This document shows positions 34,565 to 42,163 of a stretch of DNA of 56,705 nucleotides, in pieces. This stretch comes from Pirellulales bacterium (lineage in GTDB: Bacteria > Planctomycetota > Planctomycetia > Pirellulales > JAEUIK01): NCBI GenBank assembly GCA_019745975.1, contig JAIESQ010000034.1, forward strand, positions 1 to 56,705, read 5' to 3'. The notes under the pieces are model-generated. The model did not search any database. It saw only the letters and a program-made list of their open reading frames with translations, and was not told the DNA's origin. The translations under genes and the position numbers were made by a program. Each line of letters opens with the position of its first letter. Within the stretch, counting starts at the first letter, position 1.

Positions 34565-36787
34565 CTACGGCCGCGGTGCGCTCGCCGGACCAATCCGCTC
34601 GGCCCATTGGCGCCACTTGCGCAGGGAAGGTTGCCGCGAGATCTCGGTCTTTTCCGGCCGGTAACCATAGTCCAAGCCGGCAATCTGCCGCAGATTCAAG
34701 AACGCCAGCACGCGCATGTCGAGCGCCGGGTGATCGAGCCGATCGACCAGCTTCAAGGCTTCCCCCTGTTCGAGCTGCGCTGGAGTATAGCCCCAGAGCA
34801 AACGATACAGTTCGGTCGAGTTCTCGCGCCGGAGCTTGATGAACGTTTCGCGCACGAGCGTCGCGTGCTCCGGACCCAGGGCCAACGCGAATCGCAGCGC
34901 GTCGACATTCTGCGGCCAGTTCGGCCGTTCGCTCTCCAGATTGAGGGCTTCGATGAGCGGCTCGTAGTCGCCCAACAGCGCCAGGCTGCGGGCCGCCATC
35001 GCGCGCACTTCGATGCGTCGGTTATCGGCGAACTCCTTCAGCGCCAATCGCGCCGGCTGCCCCGGAGGCAACGACTTGATAACAAAGTCGGCGGCTAATT
35101 GCTCGATTGCGACCGGCATCTCGGCGCCGGTTGCCCAAGGAGGCAGTTCACCCTCGGGGACAGCCGGAAAGCCCGGCGGCGGATCGATGACGTCGACGAC
35201 CTTCGGCGCTTCGATGGCCAGCTTTTTGGCTCCTGAAAGGTCTTCCCACTCGACGGCACCGCTGGCCGCGTAGAGCCGAGCGATCAACGGTGGCGTGACC
35301 GCCTCGGGATCGCTGCCGGTGAGCGTGACCGGATAAACTTCGATGGCGGCCACGGCCGAGGCATCGCCGAACGTCAGGCGCGCATCGAGATCGCCGATGT
35401 GAAACCGCAGTTGCCCGCCGGCGCGGCCGGTGTTCATCGCCACCATCCGACCGAAGTCGAGTTCGACGCCCGGGACCTCGGCTGCGTCGGGCGCAAGCAG
35501 CTTGATCTGGCTAGCGCCAATCAAACGCAGCGTGACCCCCGAATTCAACGACATGGTCGGGCGGAATCCCGGCAGGGCTAGCAGTTTCTGCCCGCTGGTG
35601 ATGCCGCCGGCTGCCGGCACGCGCTCCCACTCCTGCGGCTCGCCATAAGCCAACAGCAGGCTCTGCTCGGATACCAAGCGTCCGATCGCCTGTGGGACTG
35701 CCGGTGTCGTCGGCGCGGGAGTGGCTCCCTCGGCCGGAAGCGCGGGTTCGGGCGCCGGGGGCGCACTTTCGTCTGCGGGGCGCTTGCCATCGGTAGCGAC
35801 CGCATCGGCCGGCGCACTCGTTTCATCCGGCGTGGTTTCGTCGATTGCGTCGCCGGGCACCGGCGGCGGAGTCGTCGTTGTGCGATCGGGGCCGGCGGCG
35901 TCGGGATTCTGTAGCGAATCGGTCGTTTCGTCGCTGGGCGAGGCGGTAGCGTTTTCCTGTTCCGTCGCAGATTCAGAAGCAGCCGTGTCGGCAGTTTCCG
36001 GCTCGCTGGCGCGAGGCGTTGCGGTTGTCGGTTGAGTTTGTTCCCCGCCCGACGAAGTGCCTTCGGCTGGCGGGACGTTGGGCTTGGCTGTTTTGTCCGT
36101 GGCGGTATTTTGCTTCGCGTCCGCGTTACCCTGCTGCTGCGGCTGCTCATCGTTTCTGGCAACGGGGGACTCGCCACGCCGCCCCTGGCTAATTAACCAA
36201 ACGCCGCCGGCCAAGAGCACGATTGCGGCCGCTGCCAAGAATCGCACCCAAGGTCGCCGCGCAGGTTCGGTCGATTCGCGCAGGTAGTCGGGGATCTCCG
36301 GTTTACGCCGCGCGCCAGCGGGCGCCGCGACCGCGGCTGCCGCGGCATCCGACACGTTGGACGTGTCGCGCGCGGCCGTCGCTTCGGCCTCGGCCCTGGC
36401 CGCCGACAACAGTGCGTACATCCGCTGCCGGCTGGCCGGCTCGATCTCCACGGGATGCCCTGAAAGCACCAGCGACACCACCTGATGGCAACTGGCGACC
36501 TCGGCCAGATGGACATCCGATTCGAGACAGACGCGCTCGAACTCGGGCACGCGCTCGGCCGGCATCGTGTTATCGAGGTATTCGGCGACCGTGTTCGGAT
36601 CGACCCCCATGCCGCGGCCCTTGAGACTCGGCACACCCAGCCGCAGGCGGCGCATCGAATCGCGGATGCGGACGACGAGGTTCGACGCAAATTCACTCTC
36701 CTTGATCTTGCCGGAGAGTTGATCGGCATCGGCCGGGTCGAGCAGGTCGTCGAGATAGGCGAGCAAAGTTCGCAACGTCAGTCGCAT
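34565..36787 (-). CDS. Large anti-sigma-like membrane protein with HEAT-like C-terminal region
   Basis: A 740-residue protein. The N terminus carries two similar short helical modules (LLAYLDDLLDPADADQL, residues 8-24, and VAEYLDNTMPAERVPEFERVC, 67-87), as in anti-sigma domains but without zinc ligands. One membrane helix lies at about 182-200. A long Thr/Glu/Pro/Ala-rich linker (about 205-375) leads to a large outer domain with FHIGDLDARLTFGD and, at the end, short HEAT-like helices (EFADNRRIEVRAMAARSLALLGDYEPL). ATG 36787 has GGAG upstream. No sigma gene is adjacent, so a regulatory role is only suggested. Confidence 0.72.
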   Translation of the reverse strand: MRLTLRTLLAYLDDLLDPADADQLSGKIKESEFASNLVVRIRDSMRRLRLGVPSLKGRGMGVDPNTVAEYLDNTMPAERVPEFERVCLESDVHLAEVASCHQVVSLVLSGHPVEIEPASRQRMYALLSAARAEAEATAARDTSNVSDAAAAAVAAPAGARRKPEIPDYLRESTEPARRPWVRFLAAAAIVLLAGGVWLISQGRRGESPVARNDEQPQQQGNADAKQNTATDKTAKPNVPPAEGTSSGGEQTQPTTATPRASEPETADTAASESATEQENATASPSDETTDSLQNPDAAGPDRTTTTPPPVPGDAIDETTPDETSAPADAVATDGKRPADESAPPAPEPALPAEGATPAPTTPAVPQAIGRLVSEQSLLLAYGEPQEWERVPAAGGITSGQKLLALPGFRPTMSLNSGVTLRLIGASQIKLLAPDAAEVPGVELDFGRMVAMNTGRAGGQLRFHIGDLDARLTFGDASAVAAIEVYPVTLTGSDPEAVTPPLIARLYAASGAVEWEDLSGAKKLAIEAPKVVDVIDPPPGFPAVPEGELPPWATGAEMPVAIEQLAADFVIKSLPPGQPARLALKEFADNRRIEVRAMAARSLALLGDYEPLIEALNLESERPNWPQNVDALRFALALGPEHATLVRETFIKLRRENSTELYRLLWGYTPAQLEQGEALKLVDRLDHPALDMRVLAFLNLRQIAGLDYGYRPEKTEISRQPSLRKWRQWAERIGPASAPRP

Positions 36788-36965
36788 GGTCGAGCTCCGC
36801 AAGCTTGCAGCCGGTCGGCGAACACGCTGAAATGACGCTCGTCGCCGCGTGCCGCTCCGGTAGTATTAGTGGCGCGCGGGGCGGCCCGCCGTACAATCCA
36901 ATTCGCGCCGGCGCGCTAGCCGTCGACGCGAAGGCTTGTCAGCAAAGGACTTGCGGAGCGCGAAC

Positions 36966-37307
36966 ATGTCGAAAACTATTTTCAAGCGGATCATCGACCG
37001 CGAAATCCCCGCGAACATCATCTACGAAGACAATCTTTGCCTGGCGTTTCACGACATTAGCCCGCAGGCCCCCGTCCATGTGCTCGTCATCCCCAAGGCC
37101 GAGATCGCCTGCCTGGCCGAAGCCGGCCCCGACGAACAGCAATTGCTCGGGCATCTACTGCTGGTCGTGAGGCGTTTGGCGATCGATCTCAAGCTGGCCG
37201 ACGGCTACCGCGTGGTAATCAACTGCGGGCCGGATGCTGGACAGTCGGTCGATCACTTGCATTTGCATCTGCTCGGGGGGCGTGCCTTGGGTTGGCCTCC
37301 CGGTTAG
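36966..37307 (+). CDS. hinT: HIT-family nucleotide-binding hydrolase
   Basis: A 113-residue HIT protein (HINT type, purine nucleoside phosphoramidase). Signature [13 protein letters not shown] with the catalytic histidine triad is clear, and so are [26 protein letters not shown] and VLVIPKAEI. The ATG at 36966 is preceded by a weak AGCGCGA. Its stop overlaps the stop of the convergent HisA-like gene by four bases (TTAG, 37304-37307). Confidence 0.94.
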   Translation: MSKTIFKRIIDREIPANIIYEDNLCLAFHDISPQAPVHVLVIPKAEIACLAEAGPDEQQLLGHLLLVVRRLAIDLKLADGYRVVINCGPDAGQSVDHLHLHLLGGRALGWPPG

Positions 37308-38050
37308 CGAAGCGCCTGCAGATCGTCGCGGGTGAGCCGGCCGTCGTGCAGGGCCGACGCCACCAAGCCGGTGTTGCAACCGGCCTCGGCCAACGCGCGC
37401 AAATCTGCCATGCCGCGCACGCCGCCACCGGCGGTGAGTTCAAGGTCACGGTGCGCATCGCGCAGCGTGCGGCAGAGCGCTTCGGTCCCCGCACCTCCCC
37501 CGGTTCCCACGCGCGCCAGATCGAGCACGATCAAGCGACGCACCCCCAGGGCGATCGCCGAGCGGGCGATCTGTTCTCCGCTGCGCCCGGCGAACTCCGG
37601 TGCTCGGCTAAGCGGCGCGCCCGCGTGCAAATCGAGGCTGAAAACTAGCCGCTCGGGCCCGGCCAGTTCGAGCCACGGCGTCAATTGGGCGAGTGCCGGC
37701 AACGATTCCAGCCCGACGATGATCCCCTCAATCGCGCCGCTGCGCTGGCCCCAGGCCAGGAGCGCTTCGAGGCGCTGGGTCGAATCGATGCCGGCGTCGA
37801 TCCACAGCCGCGCGCCCTGATCGGCTAGTCGCTCGTAGATCGTCCAGGCAGGCTCCGCGCCGGCGATGGCATCGAGGTCGGCGATGTAGAGCGTATCGCG
37901 GCCAAGCAGGTCGAGCAGGGCGCGCGCGATCGCGGCCGGGTCGGCGCCGGCGACGAGCGACGAGCGGATCGGCAGATACTCGACGCGTCGCCCGGCGATG
38001 CCATGCACGACTTGTCCCGCTTTCAGATCGATTACCGGGATCACGCGCAT
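37304..38050 (-). CDS. HisA-like (COG1411-type) TIM-barrel protein
   Basis: A 248-residue TIM barrel related to HisA but not the histidine enzyme. Asp8 in VIDLKAG and the phosphate loops GLES..LD and [12 protein letters not shown] are retained, while HisA's early QGDY substrate motif is replaced by [15 protein letters not shown]. That sequence matches the HisA-related family COG1411, found in archaea and in the tetrahydromethanopterin/methanofuran C1 gene sets of methylotrophs and planctomycetes. The assignment is by family resemblance. It is 13 bp after the second toroid gene, so likely in its operon. No other C1 gene is in the window. Confidence 0.75.
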   Translation of the reverse strand: MRVIPVIDLKAGQVVHGIAGRRVEYLPIRSSLVAGADPAAIARALLDLLGRDTLYIADLDAIAGAEPAWTIYERLADQGARLWIDAGIDSTQRLEALLAWGQRSGAIEGIIVGLESLPALAQLTPWLELAGPERLVFSLDLHAGAPLSRAPEFAGRSGEQIARSAIALGVRRLIVLDLARVGTGGGAGTEALCRTLRDAHRDLELTAGGGVRGMADLRALAEAGCNTGLVASALHDGRLTRDDLQALR

Positions 38051-38063
38051 GGCAGGCCAGCGA

Positions 38064-39608
38064 TCAGTCGAACGCATCCTCGAGGGCGCTGTCGCCGTAC
38101 AGCGGAAGATAGCGATAGTAGACTTCGAGCGTCATGATCGCCAGGGCCGTGTTTACGATCCGCCCGGCGGTGACGAGTTGTCCCCCCGCGAAAAACCAAC
38201 TGCCGCTCTCGTGGCCGGAGCTGGCCTGCGTCGCGATCAATTGCTCGCGCATCCGCGGGTTCCAGCTTTGCCAGGGCTGGCCGCCGTAATGGTTGAGCAC
38301 CGCCGTGGCATAATAGTTGAAGTACATATCGTCGACGGCTGGTCCCGTCTCCGCGAGCCACTCGGCCCCGTGGGTGAGCGCTGGATGTTCGCGCTGCCAG
38401 CCCAAGAACATCCGGCACAAGAGGCCGACGGCCGTCGTTGTCGCTCCGCGCGCCGGCCGCTGATAACCATAGAACGCGCCGCTCTCGGCCTGCACGCCAT
38501 CGAGGAACCGCCGCGTCGCAGCGACAGTGCCGGGCGAAACCGGCAGCTCGGCGATTTGACCCGCCTTGAGCGCCATCAATTGCCAACCAGTGACCGTCGT
38601 GTCGCCTGGCTGACCAGGAAAATAACGCCAGCCTCCGCCGCGGCTGTCTTGCGCGTAAATCACGAATTCGAGCGCCTGCGCGGCGACGCGTGCCAGCGCC
38701 GGGTCGCGCGTCATCGCGTACGCTTCGCACAGAGCGAGCGTGGCGAGTCCCTGACCATACATCGAGCCTTGCTGCAAGTCGCCGCCATGCGGCGTGGCCA
38801 ACGCGCAGTTGCCGAGATAGTAGAGGGCGTCGCGCACGGTCTGTTGATACGGCCCATCCTGGTGCGAGCAGCCGGCGCCGAGAAACGCCAACAGCACGAT
38901 TCCGGTCGCGGCGGTCGTCGAGGCCGCGCTCCCTGTGTTGCGGCACGCTCCACGGCAGACCAGGTCGTGATTGAAGTTCCAACTGCCACCGCGCAGTTGA
39001 TGTACCGCCAGCCAGCGCAGCCCGCGCTCGACCGCGGCTTCGCTCTCGAGCGTGCCGCCGCGCGCCAGCGCCAGCCGTTGCCGCTCGCCGGCGCGGCGAC
39101 CATCGAGCGAATGACCATCGAATTGCGGTAGCGTGGCGACCGGCTGCGGTGTATCGGCGGAGGAACTGGGGAGCTCGCCAACGTGGCTATTGCTGAAAGT
39201 TGCGTCTGCCTGGCCGAGCTCCGCGGTCGGTGGCGATACTCTCGGCACGTTAATCGGCCCGAGCGAGACGGGAACAGCTTGCGGGTGAGGGAGCGGTGTT
39301 TCCGTACTCACAGCGGCGGTCGCCGGCTCGGCCACTTCGATCGCGGCGGCGCCGACGGCGAGATCATCATCGCCGGCCAAGCGCTCGACCAGTAGAACAA
39401 GTCCATGCTTCGCCGCGGCCGGCATCTTAACGATCAGCGCCAAGGCAAGCAGCAATCCCAAATGCACTAGGAGGCTGGCCAGCGCACCCGAAAGCTCGCG
39501 GCGTCTCCAACGGGGCACGGCGAACCAATAACAGCACCGTGCGCGGGGGGCCGGCGGCTCAACTGCCTTCGCGTCGGGCGCAGCGACTGTGTACGTCGAA
39601 GTGGTCAT
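38064..39608 (-). CDS. TonB-like anchored alpha-alpha toroid protein (prenyltransferase/squalene-oxidase repeat), paralogue 2
   Basis: A 514-residue protein in two parts. The N terminus has one membrane helix (about residues 41-61) with Ser45-x-x-x-His49 (SLLVH). A linker leads to the toroid domain (about 180-514), with prenyltransferase/squalene-oxidase-type repeats such as MYGQGLATLALCEAYAM and GGGWRYFPGQPGDTTVTGWQ. The catalytic DxDD of true squalene cyclases is not seen; CxxxC (Cys218-Cys222, CRGAC) is conserved with paralogue 1. Start ATG 39608. Enzyme or binding role is unknown. Confidence 0.82.
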   Translation of the reverse strand: MTTSTYTVAAPDAKAVEPPAPRARCCYWFAVPRWRRRELSGALASLLVHLGLLLALALIVKMPAAAKHGLVLLVERLAGDDDLAVGAAAIEVAEPATAAVSTETPLPHPQAVPVSLGPINVPRVSPPTAELGQADATFSNSHVGELPSSSADTPQPVATLPQFDGHSLDGRRAGERQRLALARGGTLESEAAVERGLRWLAVHQLRGGSWNFNHDLVCRGACRNTGSAASTTAATGIVLLAFLGAGCSHQDGPYQQTVRDALYYLGNCALATPHGGDLQQGSMYGQGLATLALCEAYAMTRDPALARVAAQALEFVIYAQDSRGGGWRYFPGQPGDTTVTGWQLMALKAGQIAELPVSPGTVAATRRFLDGVQAESGAFYGYQRPARGATTTAVGLLCRMFLGWQREHPALTHGAEWLAETGPAVDDMYFNYYATAVLNHYGGQPWQSWNPRMREQLIATQASSGHESGSWFFAGGQLVTAGRIVNTALAIMTLEVYYRYLPLYGDSALEDAFD

Positions 39609-39757
39609 CGCAGGCTGGAGGTCCGGGCTGTGCGCGCAAATCGGTCCCGGCAACTCTAGCTTGCGAGAGACAACGGCCACTGGCGGCGGCGAGAATCGCC
39701 CAACTTGAACGCGGTCTGGCGCTGGGCGCGCCTAGCGACCGTTGGGCGCGTGAAAAA

Positions 39758-41563
39758 TCACTCGAAGTCGTCTTCGGTCGACTGCTTGCGATAGACGGGC
39801 AAGTGCCGGTAGTAGACTTCGAGCGTCATGCAGCACATGCAGGTCATGTAGTGCCGGCCGCCGCGCTCGGCGCCGTGATCGGCCCCCTTGAAGAACCAAC
39901 TGCCGGTTTCATGCGCGTTTTGCGACTGACTGTTGACGTAGAAGTCGCGCATCACGCTGTTCCACTTCTCCCACGGCTCGCCGCCGTAGTGGTGCATGAC
40001 CTGCGTGGCGTAGTAGTTGTAGTAAACGTTGCCCTGCTGCGACGGGCCCATCTGCCCCAGATACTCGATCCCCTGTTGCAGCGCCGGGTTTTCTTTCTTC
40101 CAGCCTAAGTACATCCGGCAGAGCAGGCCGATCGCGGTGCAGCCGGGGAGCTTGCCGGGCGCCGTGTAGCCGTAGCCGTAGCCCCCTTCGGTCTGCACGG
40201 TATTCAAGAAATTCGAGATCCCCTGGATCGTGGCCTCGGGCACCGTGAGGTAGGCCATGTGGCCGCTTTTGAGGGCCATCAACTGCCAACCGACCACCGA
40301 GGTATCGCCCGGCTGGCCGGGATGATATCGCCAGCCGCCGCCCACTTTGTCTTGTGCCGAAACGATGAAGTTCAGCGCGGCCTGGGCCGGCCCCATCAAG
40401 TTGCGGTCGTTGGTCATCGCATAGGCTTCGCAGATGGCGATGCTGCAGATGCCGTGACCGTACATGGTCCCTTCGTCCATGAAGCTGCCGCCGCCCGCTT
40501 CAGCCTTCTGGCTGTTGACCAGGTAGTACAAGCCTGCTTGGACTTGCCGCTGATACTTACCTTGCTTGTGCGTCTGTCCGGCACCCAAAAACGGCATCAG
40601 CGCCAAGCCCGTCGCTGAGATGTTCCCCTTGGTGATGTTGCCGGGTTGTGTGCAGCGCCCCTGGCACGGACCCTTGGTATGGTCCCAGCTCCAACTGCCG
40701 TCGGGATTCTGATGCTGCGCGAGCCAGGCCAGCGCGAGCGCCACGGCCTTTTCGCTTTCGGCGCTGCCGCCGCCGGAGGCCACGAGCGCCTTGCGGGCTG
40801 CTTCGCCGCGGCCTTCGAGTCCGTTGCCGCCGATCGAGCCAATTTCACTCGTGGCGTTGGTCGTGGGGAGCGACTCGGCGCCAATTTCGGCGATCTCGAC
40901 CGAGACGCTGGGGGCCGGCTCGTCATCATTTGGGCTTAACTCGAAGTGATCGGTGACGTTGTCGGTCTCGACCGGCTGCGAGTCGGTCACGGTCGTTTCG
41001 ACTTCGATGTCTTCGACTTGCTCTTCGACCGGGATTTCTTCGATCTCTTCTTCCTCGGTGTCTTCGAGGCTCGTGGCCACCAGGTTCTGGATTTCCTTGC
41101 GCACCTCGGGCAAGAACCAGAGCCCTAGCAACAGCAGGATGCAGATATGCACGACCATGCTGGTGAGCCACGCGGGGGACGTCTTGATCGTCGCCTGGAC
41201 CACTTCTTGCAGTGTGGCGTGCTCGTGGCCGCCGGCGTGCTCTTCGCCCTGAGCTTGACCAGGCTGCTGCGCGGCGGCCGCATGACCTGGCACGGGCCGA
41301 ACGCCCGCTGCGACTGTCGTGGGGGCGGCCACGGCGCGCACGCCGGCAGGCGTCTTAGGCGCGGCCGGAGGCGCTGCGCTTGCGACGCGCGACCCGTTGG
41401 CTGGTCGAACGGCAGGAGTCGCAGCCCCCGTCGCAGGCGTGGCAGGTCGAGCACCTGGGCTCGCCACAGGTTTGGCCGCCACAACGGGCTTCAACGGCTG
41501 CGCGACGCGAGCAGGCTTGTTCTCGGCGGGCACCGGCTTCTTGTCCCCAGGTGCTTGTGCCAT
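39758..41563 (-). CDS. TonB-like anchored alpha-alpha toroid protein, paralogue 1
   Basis: A 601-residue protein: Pro/Ala-rich cytosolic leader (1-115), membrane helix (about 132-151) carrying Ser135-x-x-x-His139 (SMVVH), an acidic stretch (EDTEEEEIEEIPVEEQVEDIEVE), and a toroid domain from about 255 to the end. Cys300 and Cys304 (CQGRC) repeat the CxxxC of paralogue 2. Typical repeats are MYGHGICSIAICEAYAM, GGGWRYHPGQPGDTSVVGWQ and YYNYYATQVMHHYGG. No DxDD catalytic motif. ATG 41563 is used, with no clear ribosome-binding site. It precedes paralogue 2 by 149 bp on the same strand. Confidence 0.85.
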   Translation of the reverse strand: MAQAPGDKKPVPAENKPARVAQPLKPVVAAKPVASPGARPATPATGAATPAVRPANGSRVASAAPPAAPKTPAGVRAVAAPTTVAAGVRPVPGHAAAAQQPGQAQGEEHAGGHEHATLQEVVQATIKTSPAWLTSMVVHICILLLLGLWFLPEVRKEIQNLVATSLEDTEEEEIEEIPVEEQVEDIEVETTVTDSQPVETDNVTDHFELSPNDDEPAPSVSVEIAEIGAESLPTTNATSEIGSIGGNGLEGRGEAARKALVASGGGSAESEKAVALALAWLAQHQNPDGSWSWDHTKGPCQGRCTQPGNITKGNISATGLALMPFLGAGQTHKQGKYQRQVQAGLYYLVNSQKAEAGGGSFMDEGTMYGHGICSIAICEAYAMTNDRNLMGPAQAALNFIVSAQDKVGGGWRYHPGQPGDTSVVGWQLMALKSGHMAYLTVPEATIQGISNFLNTVQTEGGYGYGYTAPGKLPGCTAIGLLCRMYLGWKKENPALQQGIEYLGQMGPSQQGNVYYNYYATQVMHHYGGEPWEKWNSVMRDFYVNSQSQNAHETGSWFFKGADHGAERGGRHYMTCMCCMTLEVYYRHLPVYRKQSTEDDFE

Positions 41564-42163
41564 GGCTTAACTGCTCGCTATGACAAGAGTGCTACCAGGT
41601 TGTGGTTGGGTCGTCAGCGGGCTGGAGCGCGGAAGGCTTTGGCCGCGATCGGGTCGAACAAACTCGAACCGCTCTCGATGAGCAGCAATCCATGCCTCGC
41701 GCGCTGATGTGTGCCGAGATGGGCGCCGCAAAGGTTGCTTCTTCAGCCTAACAAGTTGGCCAGCCGCTGCCTGCGCGGTTTTGTATCTATCAGCCTAACC
41801 AAGATTTAGGCAGGCGCGAAGCGCCCGAAGTTCGGCACGCGCAAAGCGCCGGCCGGAGCGTGGGCCCTTGCTCCCACGCCCCGATGCCCCTGAGCCGGCG
41901 CTTTGTGCGGGCCGAATCAACCCTCGCAATTCGCCACTGGACGCTCTGGCCCGCCGCGCCGCTCTCCGGGGGAGCCCACCGGCTCACCAAGGCAGCAGCA
42001 CCGTTCGCGGACGCCCAGGCGTACCCGTCCCAGGGTGGGTTTTCTCGGACGGACTCGCGGGGGATTCGTGCCCCGCCGGCTATTCGGCAGCCAAGGGGAG
42101 AGTTATTCCCGACTACCGGTGAGAATTTCACCGTCGCCAAATTGCCTGCCGCGCGGACCAAAT
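41564..42163. other. 600-bp gene-free stretch with structured sequence
   Basis: Holds the nested palindrome 41831-41916 and, between about 41920 and 42160, several short GC-rich hairpins such as GGTGAGAATTTCACC. An open minus-strand frame covers part of it but its protein has no recognisable features. It lies downstream of the S9 peptidase gene and upstream of toroid paralogue 1, so it may carry a transcript end and a promoter. No riboswitch family could be matched by eye. Confidence 0.4.
41831..41916. repeat. Nested palindrome
   Basis: Outer arms TTCGGCACGCGCAAAGCGCC (from 41831) and its near-inverted counterpart GGCGCTTTGTGCGGGCCGAA (to 41916), two mismatches over 23 bp, enclose an inner hairpin GCGTGGG..CCCACGC (41858-41879). 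The two-level structure is like that of the 20286 repeat family. Confidence 0.7.

Noticed and set aside
41790-42161. Minus-strand open frame of 123 codons downstream of the S9 peptidase
   Set aside because: It runs through the nested palindrome, has no recognisable domain and an atypical composition; I cannot support it as a gene, though the region is flagged for RNA structure.
42100-42163. FMN- or cobalamin-riboswitch-like text (GGTGAAATTC)
   Set aside because: Only one short block resembles the riboswitch; the other conserved blocks are missing and the downstream gene is not a vitamin gene.
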